DNA of 64,000 bases. Source: Lewinellaceae bacterium (GTDB taxonomy: Bacteria > Bacteroidota > Bacteroidia > Chitinophagales > Saprospiraceae). Where the stretch lies: assembly GCA_016712415.1 (NCBI GenBank), contig JADJRC010000024.1, forward strand, positions 1 through 64,000, given 5' to 3'. Both the position numbers and the translations under genes were made by a program. Below the pieces are notes generated by a model. The model worked only from the letters and a program-made list of their open reading frames with translations. It did no database searches and had not been told where the DNA came from. The first letter of the stretch is position 1. Every line of letters begins with the position of its first letter. Positions 53,054 through 62,938 of the stretch are shown here, in pieces.

Positions 53054-53086
53054 ACTGAGCGTCTCACTGCCAGTGAGACGCTCAGT
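53054..53086. terminator. Bidirectional hairpin between the RHS gene and the M48-like gene
   Basis: Perfect 16-bp inverted repeat ACTGAGCGTCTCACTG / CAGTGAGACGCTCAGT with a one-base centre. It lies 55 bp past the RHS stop on the minus strand. No clear U-run; it could end RHS transcription or be a REP-like palindrome. Confidence 0.6.
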
Positions 53087-53140
53087 AGGGGACTTTTCAG
53101 CCTCGCGCTGACGAGGGGTGACTTAAAAATTACTATTTTT

Positions 53141-56100
53141 TTAATTCTTGCTTTCATTTGGAGGCATTATTCTTGCTTTTATCACTCCTTCGAGAAGATT
53201 TGTCCCACCTTTTTCTCCTGCCTCATTTCCTATATGCTTTAATAATTGCTTTGCTCCTGATGTTACTGTTCCTATAAGTCGTTTCGTCGCATTCTCGGCT
53301 TGCTTAACAGTTTCACTGCGCCCAAGTTTTTTTAATGCAGATTGAACATTGTTTTTAACCGCTTCAATTTTTTTTCCACTACCAGACCTCCCACTACCCA
53401 TCCATGCAGAAACTCCGGATGAAATGCTGCTGTTGAGTAGTACGTCTGATATTTTTAAATTTCCAGATTCATCATAATTATCATCTGAATTGATTTCTTT
53501 TAATGTATTTCCAATAAAATCAAGCCCTAACTTTCCAATGGGCGAATTAAGGAGTTTGCCAACTTTTGATGTAGTTGATGCTCCAGGAAGTACGGCTGAC
53601 ACAACTGCCGCTTTTCCTCCCTCATAGAGTGCATTACCCCAGTTTATCCCTTGAAATGCGGTAGAAACATCCTTGCCCGACAACAGGCTCCCTGCAAAAT
53701 CAAATCCTACTTCAAGACCAAAGGCCACTGTCCCTTCGACAATTGCACTAAAGATTTCCCTCCCATCCGGATCCACATACTTCACCGGATTCAACATCGT
53801 ATAGTTATACGGACTCCACCCCGGATACTTCTCCGCCAAAGGATCCACACTCACCCAGATCGACAGTTTCGGGTCGTAGTAGCGGGCGCCGTAGTAGTAG
53901 AGGCGCGTTTCGGCGTCGTATTCCTTGGCGTTGTAGAGATAGGGCTGGGCGGGGTCGGAGTTGAGGTGTTCTTCTACAAAGGTTTCGCCGAAAGGCAGGT
54001 ATTCCACGTGCTGGCGGAGTTTGCCGTTGAAAGCCGTGACATACCCTGTGCTGCCGAGGTGGTCGGGGTGGTAGTAGTACATGTTGGCCTCGTAACTCTG
54101 TTCGCTGCCGGGTACCAGGTTGAAGCCGGCTTTGACGTTGTCGTTGGTTTCCAGCGGCTTGTTGTACCAGTATTGATTGGGTTTGCCCTCCTGGTATACC
54201 GCTTCGTCGGCCGGCAAAAGCGGATGCGGCGGATTATCCGGTGTGGGCGGCGCCGGATTGCCGAGGACGGCTGCCTGTGCGAGCAGTTTCATTTTTCCCT
54301 GGTAATTGATATTGCCGGCCGTGATATAGGATGAGTCGATCTGATCCGTGGCCAGAAACTTCAGGTCGCCCGCGGCGATTTTGCTGAGGAAGCGCTGGCT
54401 TTCGATGTAGTAGTGCTTGGTCAGTTGCTTGGCCCTGCCCACGGTGTACGCACTGGGGTAGGTGGTGAAGTTGTCGCGGTGGTTCACCATGCCCGCCGGG
54501 GCGCCGTCGGTGTAGGCGATACTCATGCCGCCGTGGCTTTTCACGATGCGCTCGCCGCCGGCGTCGTAGGTGTACTGGCTCACATAACCGTCTTCCCAGA
54601 TGTCGCGGATGCGGTTTTCCTCATCCCAGCGGATGAACCGGTTGCGGTTGGTGATGTCTTCCGTCCAGCCCGTCATGTTGCCGTTGGCGTCGAACTGGTA
54701 GTTCAGGTTGCCGATCTTTAGCGGCACATGCGGCCGGTTCTGGTCGTAATCATACGCCTGGGTGTAGGATGTGGGAGTTTGTGTGAGGCCGTCGCGGAGG
54801 TGATTTTGCGTCTTTTTCCGGATGTTGTGCAGGTCGTCATACTGCATGTCCAGGGTAAAACTTTCCTTGCTGTACGGGCCGGTCCAGTTTCCGGAGGCTT
54901 CTGTGAGCCGGTACAGTTCGTCGTATTTGTAGGTGTACGAAGCGGGGCCGCCCATTTCGCCGTCCTTGATCGGTGCGATGTTGTTCAGCGACAGGATGTT
55001 GCCCACGGCGTCGTATTCGTAGCGGTTGTCCATGAACGTGCGGCCGTCGGCGTTGGTCACGGTCATGGTTTGGAGTCGGCGGCGGTCGTCTTCGTAGGTG
55101 TAAACGGTTTCCGTGCCGTTGCCGTAGCGCAGGAAGGTACGCTGCTCGAATTTGTCGTAGCCGAGTCGTCCGACGAATTCCGTGTTGATGCCCGAACGGC
55201 TGCTGTTTATACCCGACAGTTTGCCGGCTTTGTTGTAGCGGTATTTCACGACTTCACCGTCGGGATAGATCATGGTGTCGATGCGGTTCCAGGTGTCGTA
55301 GCGGGATTCGGACACGTAGGTGATGAGGCGGAGGTTGCTCACCAGTACGGTACGGATGTTTTTCACCACCTCGCCCAGGGGGCCGAAAAAGTATTCCTGC
55401 CCGCCGCTGGCGTCTTCCTGGAGCCATACCCGGCCGGCGCGGTGGTGTTTGTCGCCGGGTTTACCGTAGGTATAGCGCACCATGTTCTGGTAGTTTTTCG
55501 GGTAATCGATCTGTACAAGCCGCTCGAAATCGTAGGTGTAGCGGATCGACTGGTTGTCGGCGCGGGTATTGGGCGTGGTTTTGGCGATCAGATTTCCGAC
55601 GAGGTCGTATTCAAATTCCGTCCGTCCGGCGTCGGGGTGTTTGACGCTGAGCCGGCGGCCGAGTTGGTCGTAGGTGTATTCCGTAACGTTACTCCCGTTG
55701 TCGGTCACACGAAGCAGTTCGGACAGGAGGTTGTAACGGAAATCTGTCCAGATGTCGCCGTTTGGTCCTTCGTCTTTCACTGCCCGGGTGCGGTTGCGGA
55801 TGTCTATGTACGTTTCCTTTTTGCTGTTCAGCGGGTCGGTTTCCGTTGTTTTGAAACAGGTATAGCCGCTGTTGTCTTTGTCGATGCTGTAAATGCTGGT
55901 CGTTTTCGCGCCATCCGGCAGGGTCACCGCGGTTTTGCGGTCGAGCACATCGTAGTCGGTGATGGTTGGCGGTACTCCGTCCAGGTCTGTTTTGAAGGTA
56001 ATGTTCCCTCCGCCGATGTTTTCCGTGACGGGGTAGTAGTTTTTCACTGTCCGCCCGAAAGCGTCGAAGATCACACGCCCGGAAACGATCATCACCGGCT

Positions 56101-59100
56101 GGTCGGGCTGGTTTTTATCCACAAACAGGGAACCCGTTTTTTTCACCTGAACGGGTCGTTGCAGGCCGTCCATGAACGTGATCGTCACGATCTCGCCGTT
56201 GTTGGCCGGGTCGAAGTGTTTGGTCGTGGCATAAGGCACCGGCGCGTCGGGGTTGTAGGAGTTGACGATGGTAAAGGGCAGTCCCTTGGCCAGTTCATAA
56301 GGCCCGACGACGGTATCGATACGTCCCTTGGCATCGAGCGAATACACGATGCGTTGTTTGTTCATGTCAATGCTTTCTACGACCTGTCCGAAGGCGTAAT
56401 CGTAGGCGCTTTGCGATTCGTACCCGTAAGCGTCTTTTACGTTGGTGACATACGTCTGTACTTCCGGGTCATAGGTGTATTCGTAGAACAGTCTTTCCCC
56501 GTTGGCATTTGCCGGGCGGGTGAGTTTTTGGAGGTTGCCGTTCGCTTCATATACCATGTCGTACACGGCGGCATTGTCAGGATCGAGGTACTGACGTATC
56601 TGCGTGACATTGCCCTTGCCGTCGATGGCGGCTTCGCGGTAGCGCAGGCGGTCGCCGCCGAAGTCCAGCACTTCGATGGATTTGGGCATCGAGAGGATGT
56701 AGGGTGCGGCGAGGGTGTGGTATTCAATTTTTGCCGTCAGTACGTCTTCCGGAGTGCCGTCGCCATAGTCGGTATATTGAACGACGTTGCCCGTATTATC
56801 GTAAGTGTATGCAATGCGGTTGCTCAGGCCTGCGGCCGTATCGCCTTCGTAAAACAGTTTTTTCGTTTCGGTGAGCGCGGGGAACCCGCGTCCGTCAAGG
56901 CTGAATGGATCGAAGGAGCCGCCGGTAGTTGCGTCGCGCAATTCGTAAGTGTTGACGGTTTCGGTAAAAGGTTTGCCGTCCTGGTCGTACATGATCTCGC
57001 TGATGAGCAGGCCTTTTTCGTAATAATTGTCGTTTTTATAGGTCTGCGTGATTGTACGGTATACATTGTCGTTGTTGTCGGTGTCCAGTTGTCGGGTCGT
57101 AACGGTTTCGAATCCGTAGAAGTCGCGTTCGCGGCGGTCGTACTGAGGTTTTTTGTACGTAAAAGTTGTTTTGACCGAATCAGGTCCGTCGCCATGAAGC
57201 CCATCGTCCAGGGTTAAGCCGGCCATGACCCATTTGCTATTGGGCATATCGTAGGTATTGCCGACGCGTTCGTACTCCATGGTAAAGGAAGAACCCATTG
57301 GGCGCTTAACGGTTTTCAACAGGTTGGTGCGGCCGATAGTGGAAGATTGGACACTTAATTCCCCGTCTGTAGACGACCGAAGCACATCAGGATAGCCGTC
57401 GCCGTCTATGTCCATCAGTTGTTGCATTTCTGTGGCCATGCCATGGCCGATAGAGCCGCCGGGGGTCATGCAAAACTTCAAGGTAATAACCCATAACGGA
57501 ATAAAAACGCAGGCAGTAAATGAGGCATTTGCGGCTTCACCCACGGATTTATTCTTGTCCAGTTCATTCAATCCACTCCAGTCGTATGCCTGTGTGAAAC
57601 CGTTGCCTGTGTTGAACCGTACCCGCATCGGGCTACCGATCTCGACAATGTCGATCAGTCCGTCCCCGTTGACGTCTTGCAGTGCCCTTTGGGTCCGGCT
57701 TTCCGATTTGCTCACATTGACGCCACCGGAAAAACTGAAACTGAAAATGCTGTATGGACCAGTTATCCCTACGCCTGCACTTACACCTGCACCGAATTCC
57801 TTGCTTTCCCCTTCTCGGATGAATTCGTAGTTCCATTTTTCCTTATCTGTGAATCGATAGCCCAGGTTCAATTGCACGTCGCCATCTTCATATAGTTTGT
57901 CTACCATTCCATCGCCGTTAATATCCAGCCATGTATGCGCTATGACATCGTTGGTGGTATTGTACTCCCCACTTATTCCTACGGAAGCGGAAGCAGAGAC
58001 AGTTGCGCTTTGGGAAGCGACCCCCGTACTTTGGGTGAGCGACACACTTCCGATGGAAAGGCGCGGAGCACCTTTGCTGGGCGTATCGGTATTTTTACCA
58101 ATAGATCCTGTATAGCCGGCGCTTGCCGAGTGGCCGGAGGACGCACTCCGGGACTCGTGGTTGCCCATACCATGGTAAATCTTGTCTGCGGCCCAGCCGC
58201 CACGCACCGTACTCAATTGGAGGTAATCCGGCCCGATGATGCTCGGATACCCGGTGCCTTTGATGTCCAGGACGTTTATCCTCGTGTTGGATGTAGTGTT
58301 CGATTCGCTGCCGGAATAGCCCGCACTAAAACCTCCCACGCCAACACCGGTGCCACCGGAGAGGCTTTTGGTGGTGGAAACACTCACCAGTCGCGGCGCC
58401 TGGAGGTTGCTGCTGCCCACTGGTGGCACGAACACCAGCCTGACGTCATCGTCACCCATGCGCGAACTGCTCATGATGTCTGGCGCAACCCATACCGATT
58501 CGTCGAAGCCCAGCCAGCGGTTCCTTTTCGCGTCCGGGAACATCATGATAAAGGTGTCCTTGGCAGGTTCATACGTCACCGTTAATTCATCGGGGTGGTC
58601 TACCGACTGCATATCTTGCTTGGACGGGGGATTTTTGAGTTTGTCGTTGAGTTTGAGCAAAGCTCGTTTGATAGGCATTTGCCCCAGAGCGCCATTTCCG
58701 TAGTAGGCAAATTGCCCCCAACCCCTCGGCATGCTGCCGAAAATAAATTCGCTTTCTGACAAGGTGGTGAAAATGCCCGGGGAGGCGCTTATGTCCTGTC
58801 CCTTAAAGGAGGCGTTTGCGCCGAGCCAATCCCGCGCTATGGTATCAGCCATACCCCTGCGGGCAATATGATATTCCACCCAGACCGGTTCATTAGCAGG
58901 GATAAAAGCCTGAATGGAGGGGTCAAGCACAATAGGAATAGAGTCGCCAAAAACAGGAAAAGTTTTGATGGCGTACAATTTGTTTACACCCTTGATGGAG
59001 AGGGTCAAATCAAAACCCATAGCGGGTTTATCCCATCCCGTTTGCAGAAATATCGGGACAACAATGTCAGGTGTAATCTTTAAAATACCCGAATCCTGCG

Positions 59101-62100
59101 CGACAAACACTTCCCCTTTTTTCATCAGGTAATTGAACATAGTGTAACCGGGTGTCGGATTAAATTCCATCAGGGGTTCACTGTTTGACACAACGGTATT
59201 GTTTGCCGTGTCCACGGCATTCATATAGTGGAATTTTACCTTCAGGTCTACCTTTGTCCAATCCACATTGGTCGCCGATTTCACATAGGCGTGAATCTGT
59301 TCGCGACGCTCGACATTTCCGTTAAAAGAGAATTGCTGCATCGTAGCAGTCTCGTTCCAGGCATAGCCTTGCTGAAGGAAAAATACAGTGTCGGCAAAAG
59401 TGCTGTCCGTTTTGAACACCTGCACTGTGATGCTGTCAGATGTCACCGGCTTCTGAAGGACGCATTCGATGTGCAAAGTCCCCTGATATTCCATGTTGAT
59501 TTTTTGTCCCAGACCCAGTACAAAATCTTCCGATGCCTTGTACCGGTGGATGAGACGGGCCTGAGCATCTGTTTCGTTGGGGATCGTCGGCAAGGCAATG
59601 GAAGTGTAGATGATCTCCGGGTTCCACAGTACCTGGTCATAGGCGCCGTCGAAGCGCGACTGTACCCGGAAGTAAATCTGATCGCTGGTGTCTACTGTTA
59701 TGGTATTTCCATTCAGGCCGGGGCCGATGGGCGTAAAAACCACATTTTGGCTGGATATATCAGCGGTCTGTTCCCATAGTTGACCATTTACGGAATGTTC
59801 AATGGTGAACCGCACGCCGTCTTTTTGCAGGTATTGGGCGGCACCCGGCGACAAATCTTCCAGCAGTTTTACCGGCGCATTGATCGTGATGGTGCCGGCA
59901 TAAGGCGGTTTCCACATGCGTACCACGTCATGCAGCGGATTCTCTTCGATCAGGATTGCCTGTTCTGCCGGGTCAAAGGCCAAAACTGCCGTATCTATTG
60001 CCGTACCGGCGATGATGGGGTTGGGCGTGTCGGCACTGTTGGTGCTAAATTCCGGATCGCCGTCCCCATTGAGGTGGTTGAACCAAACGTCGTGGTTGCG
60101 CACAATATCCATTAGCCTGTCTCCATTGAAATCGCCTAAATAAACAGAGGTGGTGGTTTTAGACTTTGACTTGTCCCAACTAATGTGCGCAAAAAAATCA
60201 GCCCCGAATCCGTAGTTATGGGTGGTAGTTTCCGAATGGCTGAACTCGTCTATATTCAGAATTTTTCTGCGATTGGCAAAGGCTTCGACAGTGCCACCCA
60301 GGTTTTTCTCATAGTACATTACGCCCCCCGCGCAGAATACTTTATCGAGCAAACCGTCGCCGGTCATATCGATTAAACTAACTTTCCCGTCGTTTTTTAC
60401 CTTGGTGTAGCCGTAGTGCCCGTTGACCGTCAATAGTTTATCATTGGTCGGGCCAATACCAAAAGATATTGTGCCATTGACATTGTAATTGAAGGAGGTT
60501 GAACCTCCAATCGGAGTGATGTCATCCTCAAATCCCGGAAACGGGTTTAGTAGTCCGCCATCCAGCCCGTCATTGGGTACCATCCAGGGACGGGAGGGCT
60601 GATAGGGGACATAGTGCCCTGCCGTGTTCCGAACTTCGTCGTAGTAGTCGAAGGAATGGTTATAGAATTCCGCATTGTTCTGGTCATTCTCTTTAACAAG
60701 CGATAAACGGGTTTTACGGAAAGCACCTTCTTCATAAAGCAGTTCGTAACTACGTACCAGTTTGTCGGCGAAGTAGATTTCGATATTGCGCAACAAGTCT
60801 GCCGTGACTTGTTTGAAGCCCAAACGGCAGTTGATTTGCACGTCGGGGCGTTTGGGATCGTTTAGTTCCCGATCACGGGTAAAGGTTATTTTGTATTTAC
60901 CGTCACTATTCCCGTTGCCTGTGTAACGGATTTCCTTAAGATAAACTTGCCTGCCGGGTTCTCCGGAGCCCGGCACACCGGGGTCATTCACAGTAGTATA
61001 GGAATACCGCACGTAGTTGTCATTGGGGTCGCGTACTTCGCGCAGGAACCATTGTGCAATGTTGCCCGCATTGTCTTTTAGTACGGCTGTGTCGTCCGGG
61101 CCGGCAACAGTGCCGCCGTAATAGTTTCGGGTGCCATCCTTTTGAATGACTTCCCAATAATAGTTTTTGGGAGACGTGCCGTGTCGCAATATTTTGTCGT
61201 ACTGTTGTTCGATGCGAGGATAAAACTGCATTATTGGTCCCTGGCGTGGCGTCCAGTCATTGCGGTGCGCATTGGGAGAAAGCATACTGCCTCCCAGGCT
61301 ATAGGTCTCACTTTGGAAATCAGGGTGGTATTGGGGGATGTCCCAGCGGGTGTCTATGCTGATAGAAGGCACCGAAAGATCCCATCCCAACCCCAGCCAG
61401 CCATTGCCGCCCTCACTGTTGTACTGTATGGCGAGTTGGGGCTGCATACCATGCCGGCCTGCGGGCAACTTGAGCGGAAAACTCAGGTTGGCCGTGCCCA
61501 TGTTGTTGGCCGAGGGTGGCGCAATGGGTACGATGCCGGTCGAGACATCCGATACTTTCAGGTCCTTGATCCCGGTGGGTTTGTAGCCCTGGGTTTGCGG
61601 CGATTCGGGCACCTTGATGATGCCGTTGATGTAATCGGTGAAGTGGTTGGTGGATGATATGACGAGTGCGCCGCTTACGCTGTCGAACGGCGTCATTTTC
61701 CAGCGGCGGTCGTTTTCATCGAAATAATAGGTCCGGATGTCTTTTTCCGTATACCCGCCGGGAATCAGCGCCGGGTCGTAGGGCATGCCCAGGTGCACGT
61801 TTTTTTCAAAGTGGAATCCATCGGGCAAAAAGCGGAACCCCTTGTGCCCCAGGGTTACGTTCACCATGTCGGGCTCCAGCGCGGGCAAATCGACGTCGCG
61901 CAGGGCTGTAACGGAAACGGCCATCGGGCTTTTTACGGCCCCTTCCGGCAATTCGAGGCTGACGCCGAATGCTTCGAGGCTGCCGCAGTCGTTCGGCAGA
62001 AACTGCGCGGTTTCAACCAGTCCGCGTGCGGCGGCCGGGGAAAACAGACCCGAACCCGCATCGGTGTCGAACACCACGGATTTGCGGATTTCCGTACCAT

Positions 62101-62881
62101 CGGGAAAAACGGCGCGCAGGTCGACATACCAGGGGGCTGCCGACTGACCGGGCTGTTCAACCACGTATTCAAATTCGCCGGAAACGACTGCTACTGCGGT
62201 GTTTCCGACAAACAACTGCACCTTTTCAGCGCTGACGCCGGAAATAAAGCCTTTCAGACAGGCTTTGTCGCCAAAATGACGCGTCGATGCCTGATTGACG
62301 ACGAGGTCTTTTTTCACCGGAATGGCGGCATGACCAGCCGTTTTTTCCACGACAATGCGCAGGTCTTTCACCGCGTAGTGGTATTCGGCGTTTTCCGGCA
62401 GGGAAAAACGAACCACGTTGTCGCCCCGCTTCAGCCAGGCGCCGTCGATGCATTCCTGCTGCTGCGACCACGCATCGGCGGTTGCGACAAGTTGCCCCCC
62501 GACCGATTGGCGGGTATTGATGCTGCGCGCCACAGCAGTGTGGTCATTGACGCCGTTCAGGTCGTAACAGAGCCACACCTTGTCGGAAGCGGCGGGCGCC
62601 TCGTCCAGCATAAAATGGAACACGTTGTCGTACGGGTCGTCGACAGGTGAAGCGGCGTCGATGCCGATGGCGCCGGAGGCGATATCGGCAGTATAGGTGA
62701 CCACCAGCTTGCCGCCGAATTGTTTTGTGGTCGTTTTGCGAAACTCAGGTTGTTTCAGGGGGGTATCTGACGGTGTGAATAAATTCGGAAAAGTGGTTTC
62801 GGGGATAAAATGGTTGATACCTGCACCGCCCAGCAACAATGCGGATACGACGAGTGCTATGGGAAAAAGGATGTTTTTCAT
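53141..62881 (-). CDS. Giant SpvB/TcdB/RHS-repeat polymorphic toxin-like protein
   Basis: 3246 residues in one intact frame. A signal-like N-terminus (MKNILFPIALVVSALLLGG) is followed by beta domains to about residue 430. An SpvB/TcaC-type domain starts near 437 (GTANLSFPLKLPAGRHGMQP, IQYNSEGGNGWLGLGWDL). VCBS/FG-GAP-like DxNGDGxxD loops lie near 837, 915, 1650, 1732 and 1822, then YD/RHS repeats from about 2030 to 2990. The RHS core LYYYGARYYDPKLSIWVSVDPLAE leads to NPVKYVDPDGREIF near 3040. The last 205 residues are a different, AT-richer domain without known motif. The layout matches Tc-toxin B/C and RHS proteins, where the core encloses and releases the C-terminal tip. No immunity gene is recognisable on its 3' side. 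Confidence 0.92.
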   Translation of the reverse strand: MKNILFPIALVVSALLLGGAGINHFIPETTFPNLFTPSDTPLKQPEFRKTTTKQFGGKLVVTYTADIASGAIGIDAASPVDDPYDNVFHFMLDEAPAASDKVWLCYDLNGVNDHTAVARSINTRQSVGGQLVATADAWSQQQECIDGAWLKRGDNVVRFSLPENAEYHYAVKDLRIVVEKTAGHAAIPVKKDLVVNQASTRHFGDKACLKGFISGVSAEKVQLFVGNTAVAVVSGEFEYVVEQPGQSAAPWYVDLRAVFPDGTEIRKSVVFDTDAGSGLFSPAAARGLVETAQFLPNDCGSLEAFGVSLELPEGAVKSPMAVSVTALRDVDLPALEPDMVNVTLGHKGFRFLPDGFHFEKNVHLGMPYDPALIPGGYTEKDIRTYYFDENDRRWKMTPFDSVSGALVISSTNHFTDYINGIIKVPESPQTQGYKPTGIKDLKVSDVSTGIVPIAPPSANNMGTANLSFPLKLPAGRHGMQPQLAIQYNSEGGNGWLGLGWDLSVPSISIDTRWDIPQYHPDFQSETYSLGGSMLSPNAHRNDWTPRQGPIMQFYPRIEQQYDKILRHGTSPKNYYWEVIQKDGTRNYYGGTVAGPDDTAVLKDNAGNIAQWFLREVRDPNDNYVRYSYTTVNDPGVPGSGEPGRQVYLKEIRYTGNGNSDGKYKITFTRDRELNDPKRPDVQINCRLGFKQVTADLLRNIEIYFADKLVRSYELLYEEGAFRKTRLSLVKENDQNNAEFYNHSFDYYDEVRNTAGHYVPYQPSRPWMVPNDGLDGGLLNPFPGFEDDITPIGGSTSFNYNVNGTISFGIGPTNDKLLTVNGHYGYTKVKNDGKVSLIDMTGDGLLDKVFCAGGVMYYEKNLGGTVEAFANRRKILNIDEFSHSETTTHNYGFGADFFAHISWDKSKSKTTTSVYLGDFNGDRLMDIVRNHDVWFNHLNGDGDPEFSTNSADTPNPIIAGTAIDTAVLAFDPAEQAILIEENPLHDVVRMWKPPYAGTITINAPVKLLEDLSPGAAQYLQKDGVRFTIEHSVNGQLWEQTADISSQNVVFTPIGPGLNGNTITVDTSDQIYFRVQSRFDGAYDQVLWNPEIIYTSIALPTIPNETDAQARLIHRYKASEDFVLGLGQKINMEYQGTLHIECVLQKPVTSDSITVQVFKTDSTFADTVFFLQQGYAWNETATMQQFSFNGNVERREQIHAYVKSATNVDWTKVDLKVKFHYMNAVDTANNTVVSNSEPLMEFNPTPGYTMFNYLMKKGEVFVAQDSGILKITPDIVVPIFLQTGWDKPAMGFDLTLSIKGVNKLYAIKTFPVFGDSIPIVLDPSIQAFIPANEPVWVEYHIARRGMADTIARDWLGANASFKGQDISASPGIFTTLSESEFIFGSMPRGWGQFAYYGNGALGQMPIKRALLKLNDKLKNPPSKQDMQSVDHPDELTVTYEPAKDTFIMMFPDAKRNRWLGFDESVWVAPDIMSSSRMGDDDVRLVFVPPVGSSNLQAPRLVSVSTTKSLSGGTGVGVGGFSAGYSGSESNTTSNTRINVLDIKGTGYPSIIGPDYLQLSTVRGGWAADKIYHGMGNHESRSASSGHSASAGYTGSIGKNTDTPSKGAPRLSIGSVSLTQSTGVASQSATVSASASVGISGEYNTTNDVIAHTWLDINGDGMVDKLYEDGDVQLNLGYRFTDKEKWNYEFIREGESKEFGAGVSAGVGITGPYSIFSFSFSGGVNVSKSESRTQRALQDVNGDGLIDIVEIGSPMRVRFNTGNGFTQAYDWSGLNELDKNKSVGEAANASFTACVFIPLWVITLKFCMTPGGSIGHGMATEMQQLMDIDGDGYPDVLRSSTDGELSVQSSTIGRTNLLKTVKRPMGSSFTMEYERVGNTYDMPNSKWVMAGLTLDDGLHGDGPDSVKTTFTYKKPQYDRRERDFYGFETVTTRQLDTDNNDNVYRTITQTYKNDNYYEKGLLISEIMYDQDGKPFTETVNTYELRDATTGGSFDPFSLDGRGFPALTETKKLFYEGDTAAGLSNRIAYTYDNTGNVVQYTDYGDGTPEDVLTAKIEYHTLAAPYILSMPKSIEVLDFGGDRLRYREAAIDGKGNVTQIRQYLDPDNAAVYDMVYEANGNLQKLTRPANANGERLFYEYTYDPEVQTYVTNVKDAYGYESQSAYDYAFGQVVESIDMNKQRIVYSLDAKGRIDTVVGPYELAKGLPFTIVNSYNPDAPVPYATTKHFDPANNGEIVTITFMDGLQRPVQVKKTGSLFVDKNQPDQPVMIVSGRVIFDAFGRTVKNYYPVTENIGGGNITFKTDLDGVPPTITDYDVLDRKTAVTLPDGAKTTSIYSIDKDNSGYTCFKTTETDPLNSKKETYIDIRNRTRAVKDEGPNGDIWTDFRYNLLSELLRVTDNGSNVTEYTYDQLGRRLSVKHPDAGRTEFEYDLVGNLIAKTTPNTRADNQSIRYTYDFERLVQIDYPKNYQNMVRYTYGKPGDKHHRAGRVWLQEDASGGQEYFFGPLGEVVKNIRTVLVSNLRLITYVSESRYDTWNRIDTMIYPDGEVVKYRYNKAGKLSGINSSRSGINTEFVGRLGYDKFEQRTFLRYGNGTETVYTYEDDRRRLQTMTVTNADGRTFMDNRYEYDAVGNILSLNNIAPIKDGEMGGPASYTYKYDELYRLTEASGNWTGPYSKESFTLDMQYDDLHNIRKKTQNHLRDGLTQTPTSYTQAYDYDQNRPHVPLKIGNLNYQFDANGNMTGWTEDITNRNRFIRWDEENRIRDIWEDGYVSQYTYDAGGERIVKSHGGMSIAYTDGAPAGMVNHRDNFTTYPSAYTVGRAKQLTKHYYIESQRFLSKIAAGDLKFLATDQIDSSYITAGNINYQGKMKLLAQAAVLGNPAPPTPDNPPHPLLPADEAVYQEGKPNQYWYNKPLETNDNVKAGFNLVPGSEQSYEANMYYYHPDHLGSTGYVTAFNGKLRQHVEYLPFGETFVEEHLNSDPAQPYLYNAKEYDAETRLYYYGARYYDPKLSIWVSVDPLAEKYPGWSPYNYTMLNPVKYVDPDGREIFSAIVEGTVAFGLEVGFDFAGSLLSGKDVSTAFQGINWGNALYEGGKAAVVSAVLPGASTTSKVGKLLNSPIGKLGLDFIGNTLKEINSDDNYDESGNLKISDVLLNSSISSGVSAWMGSGRSGSGKKIEAVKNNVQSALKKLGRSETVKQAENATKRLIGTVTSGAKQLLKHIGNEAGEKGGTNLLEGVIKARIMPPNESKN

Positions 62882-62938
62882 GACTTGGAAAGTTGACCTG
62901 ATGAAAAGGTGATCCGGAAGTGACTGTTCCTCCGATTG

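Noticed and set aside
54728..57217. 829-codon open frame on the plus strand opposite the RHS gene
   Set aside because: It lies entirely antisense to the RHS repeats, has no family resemblance, and is a by-product of GC-rich codon use in the real gene.
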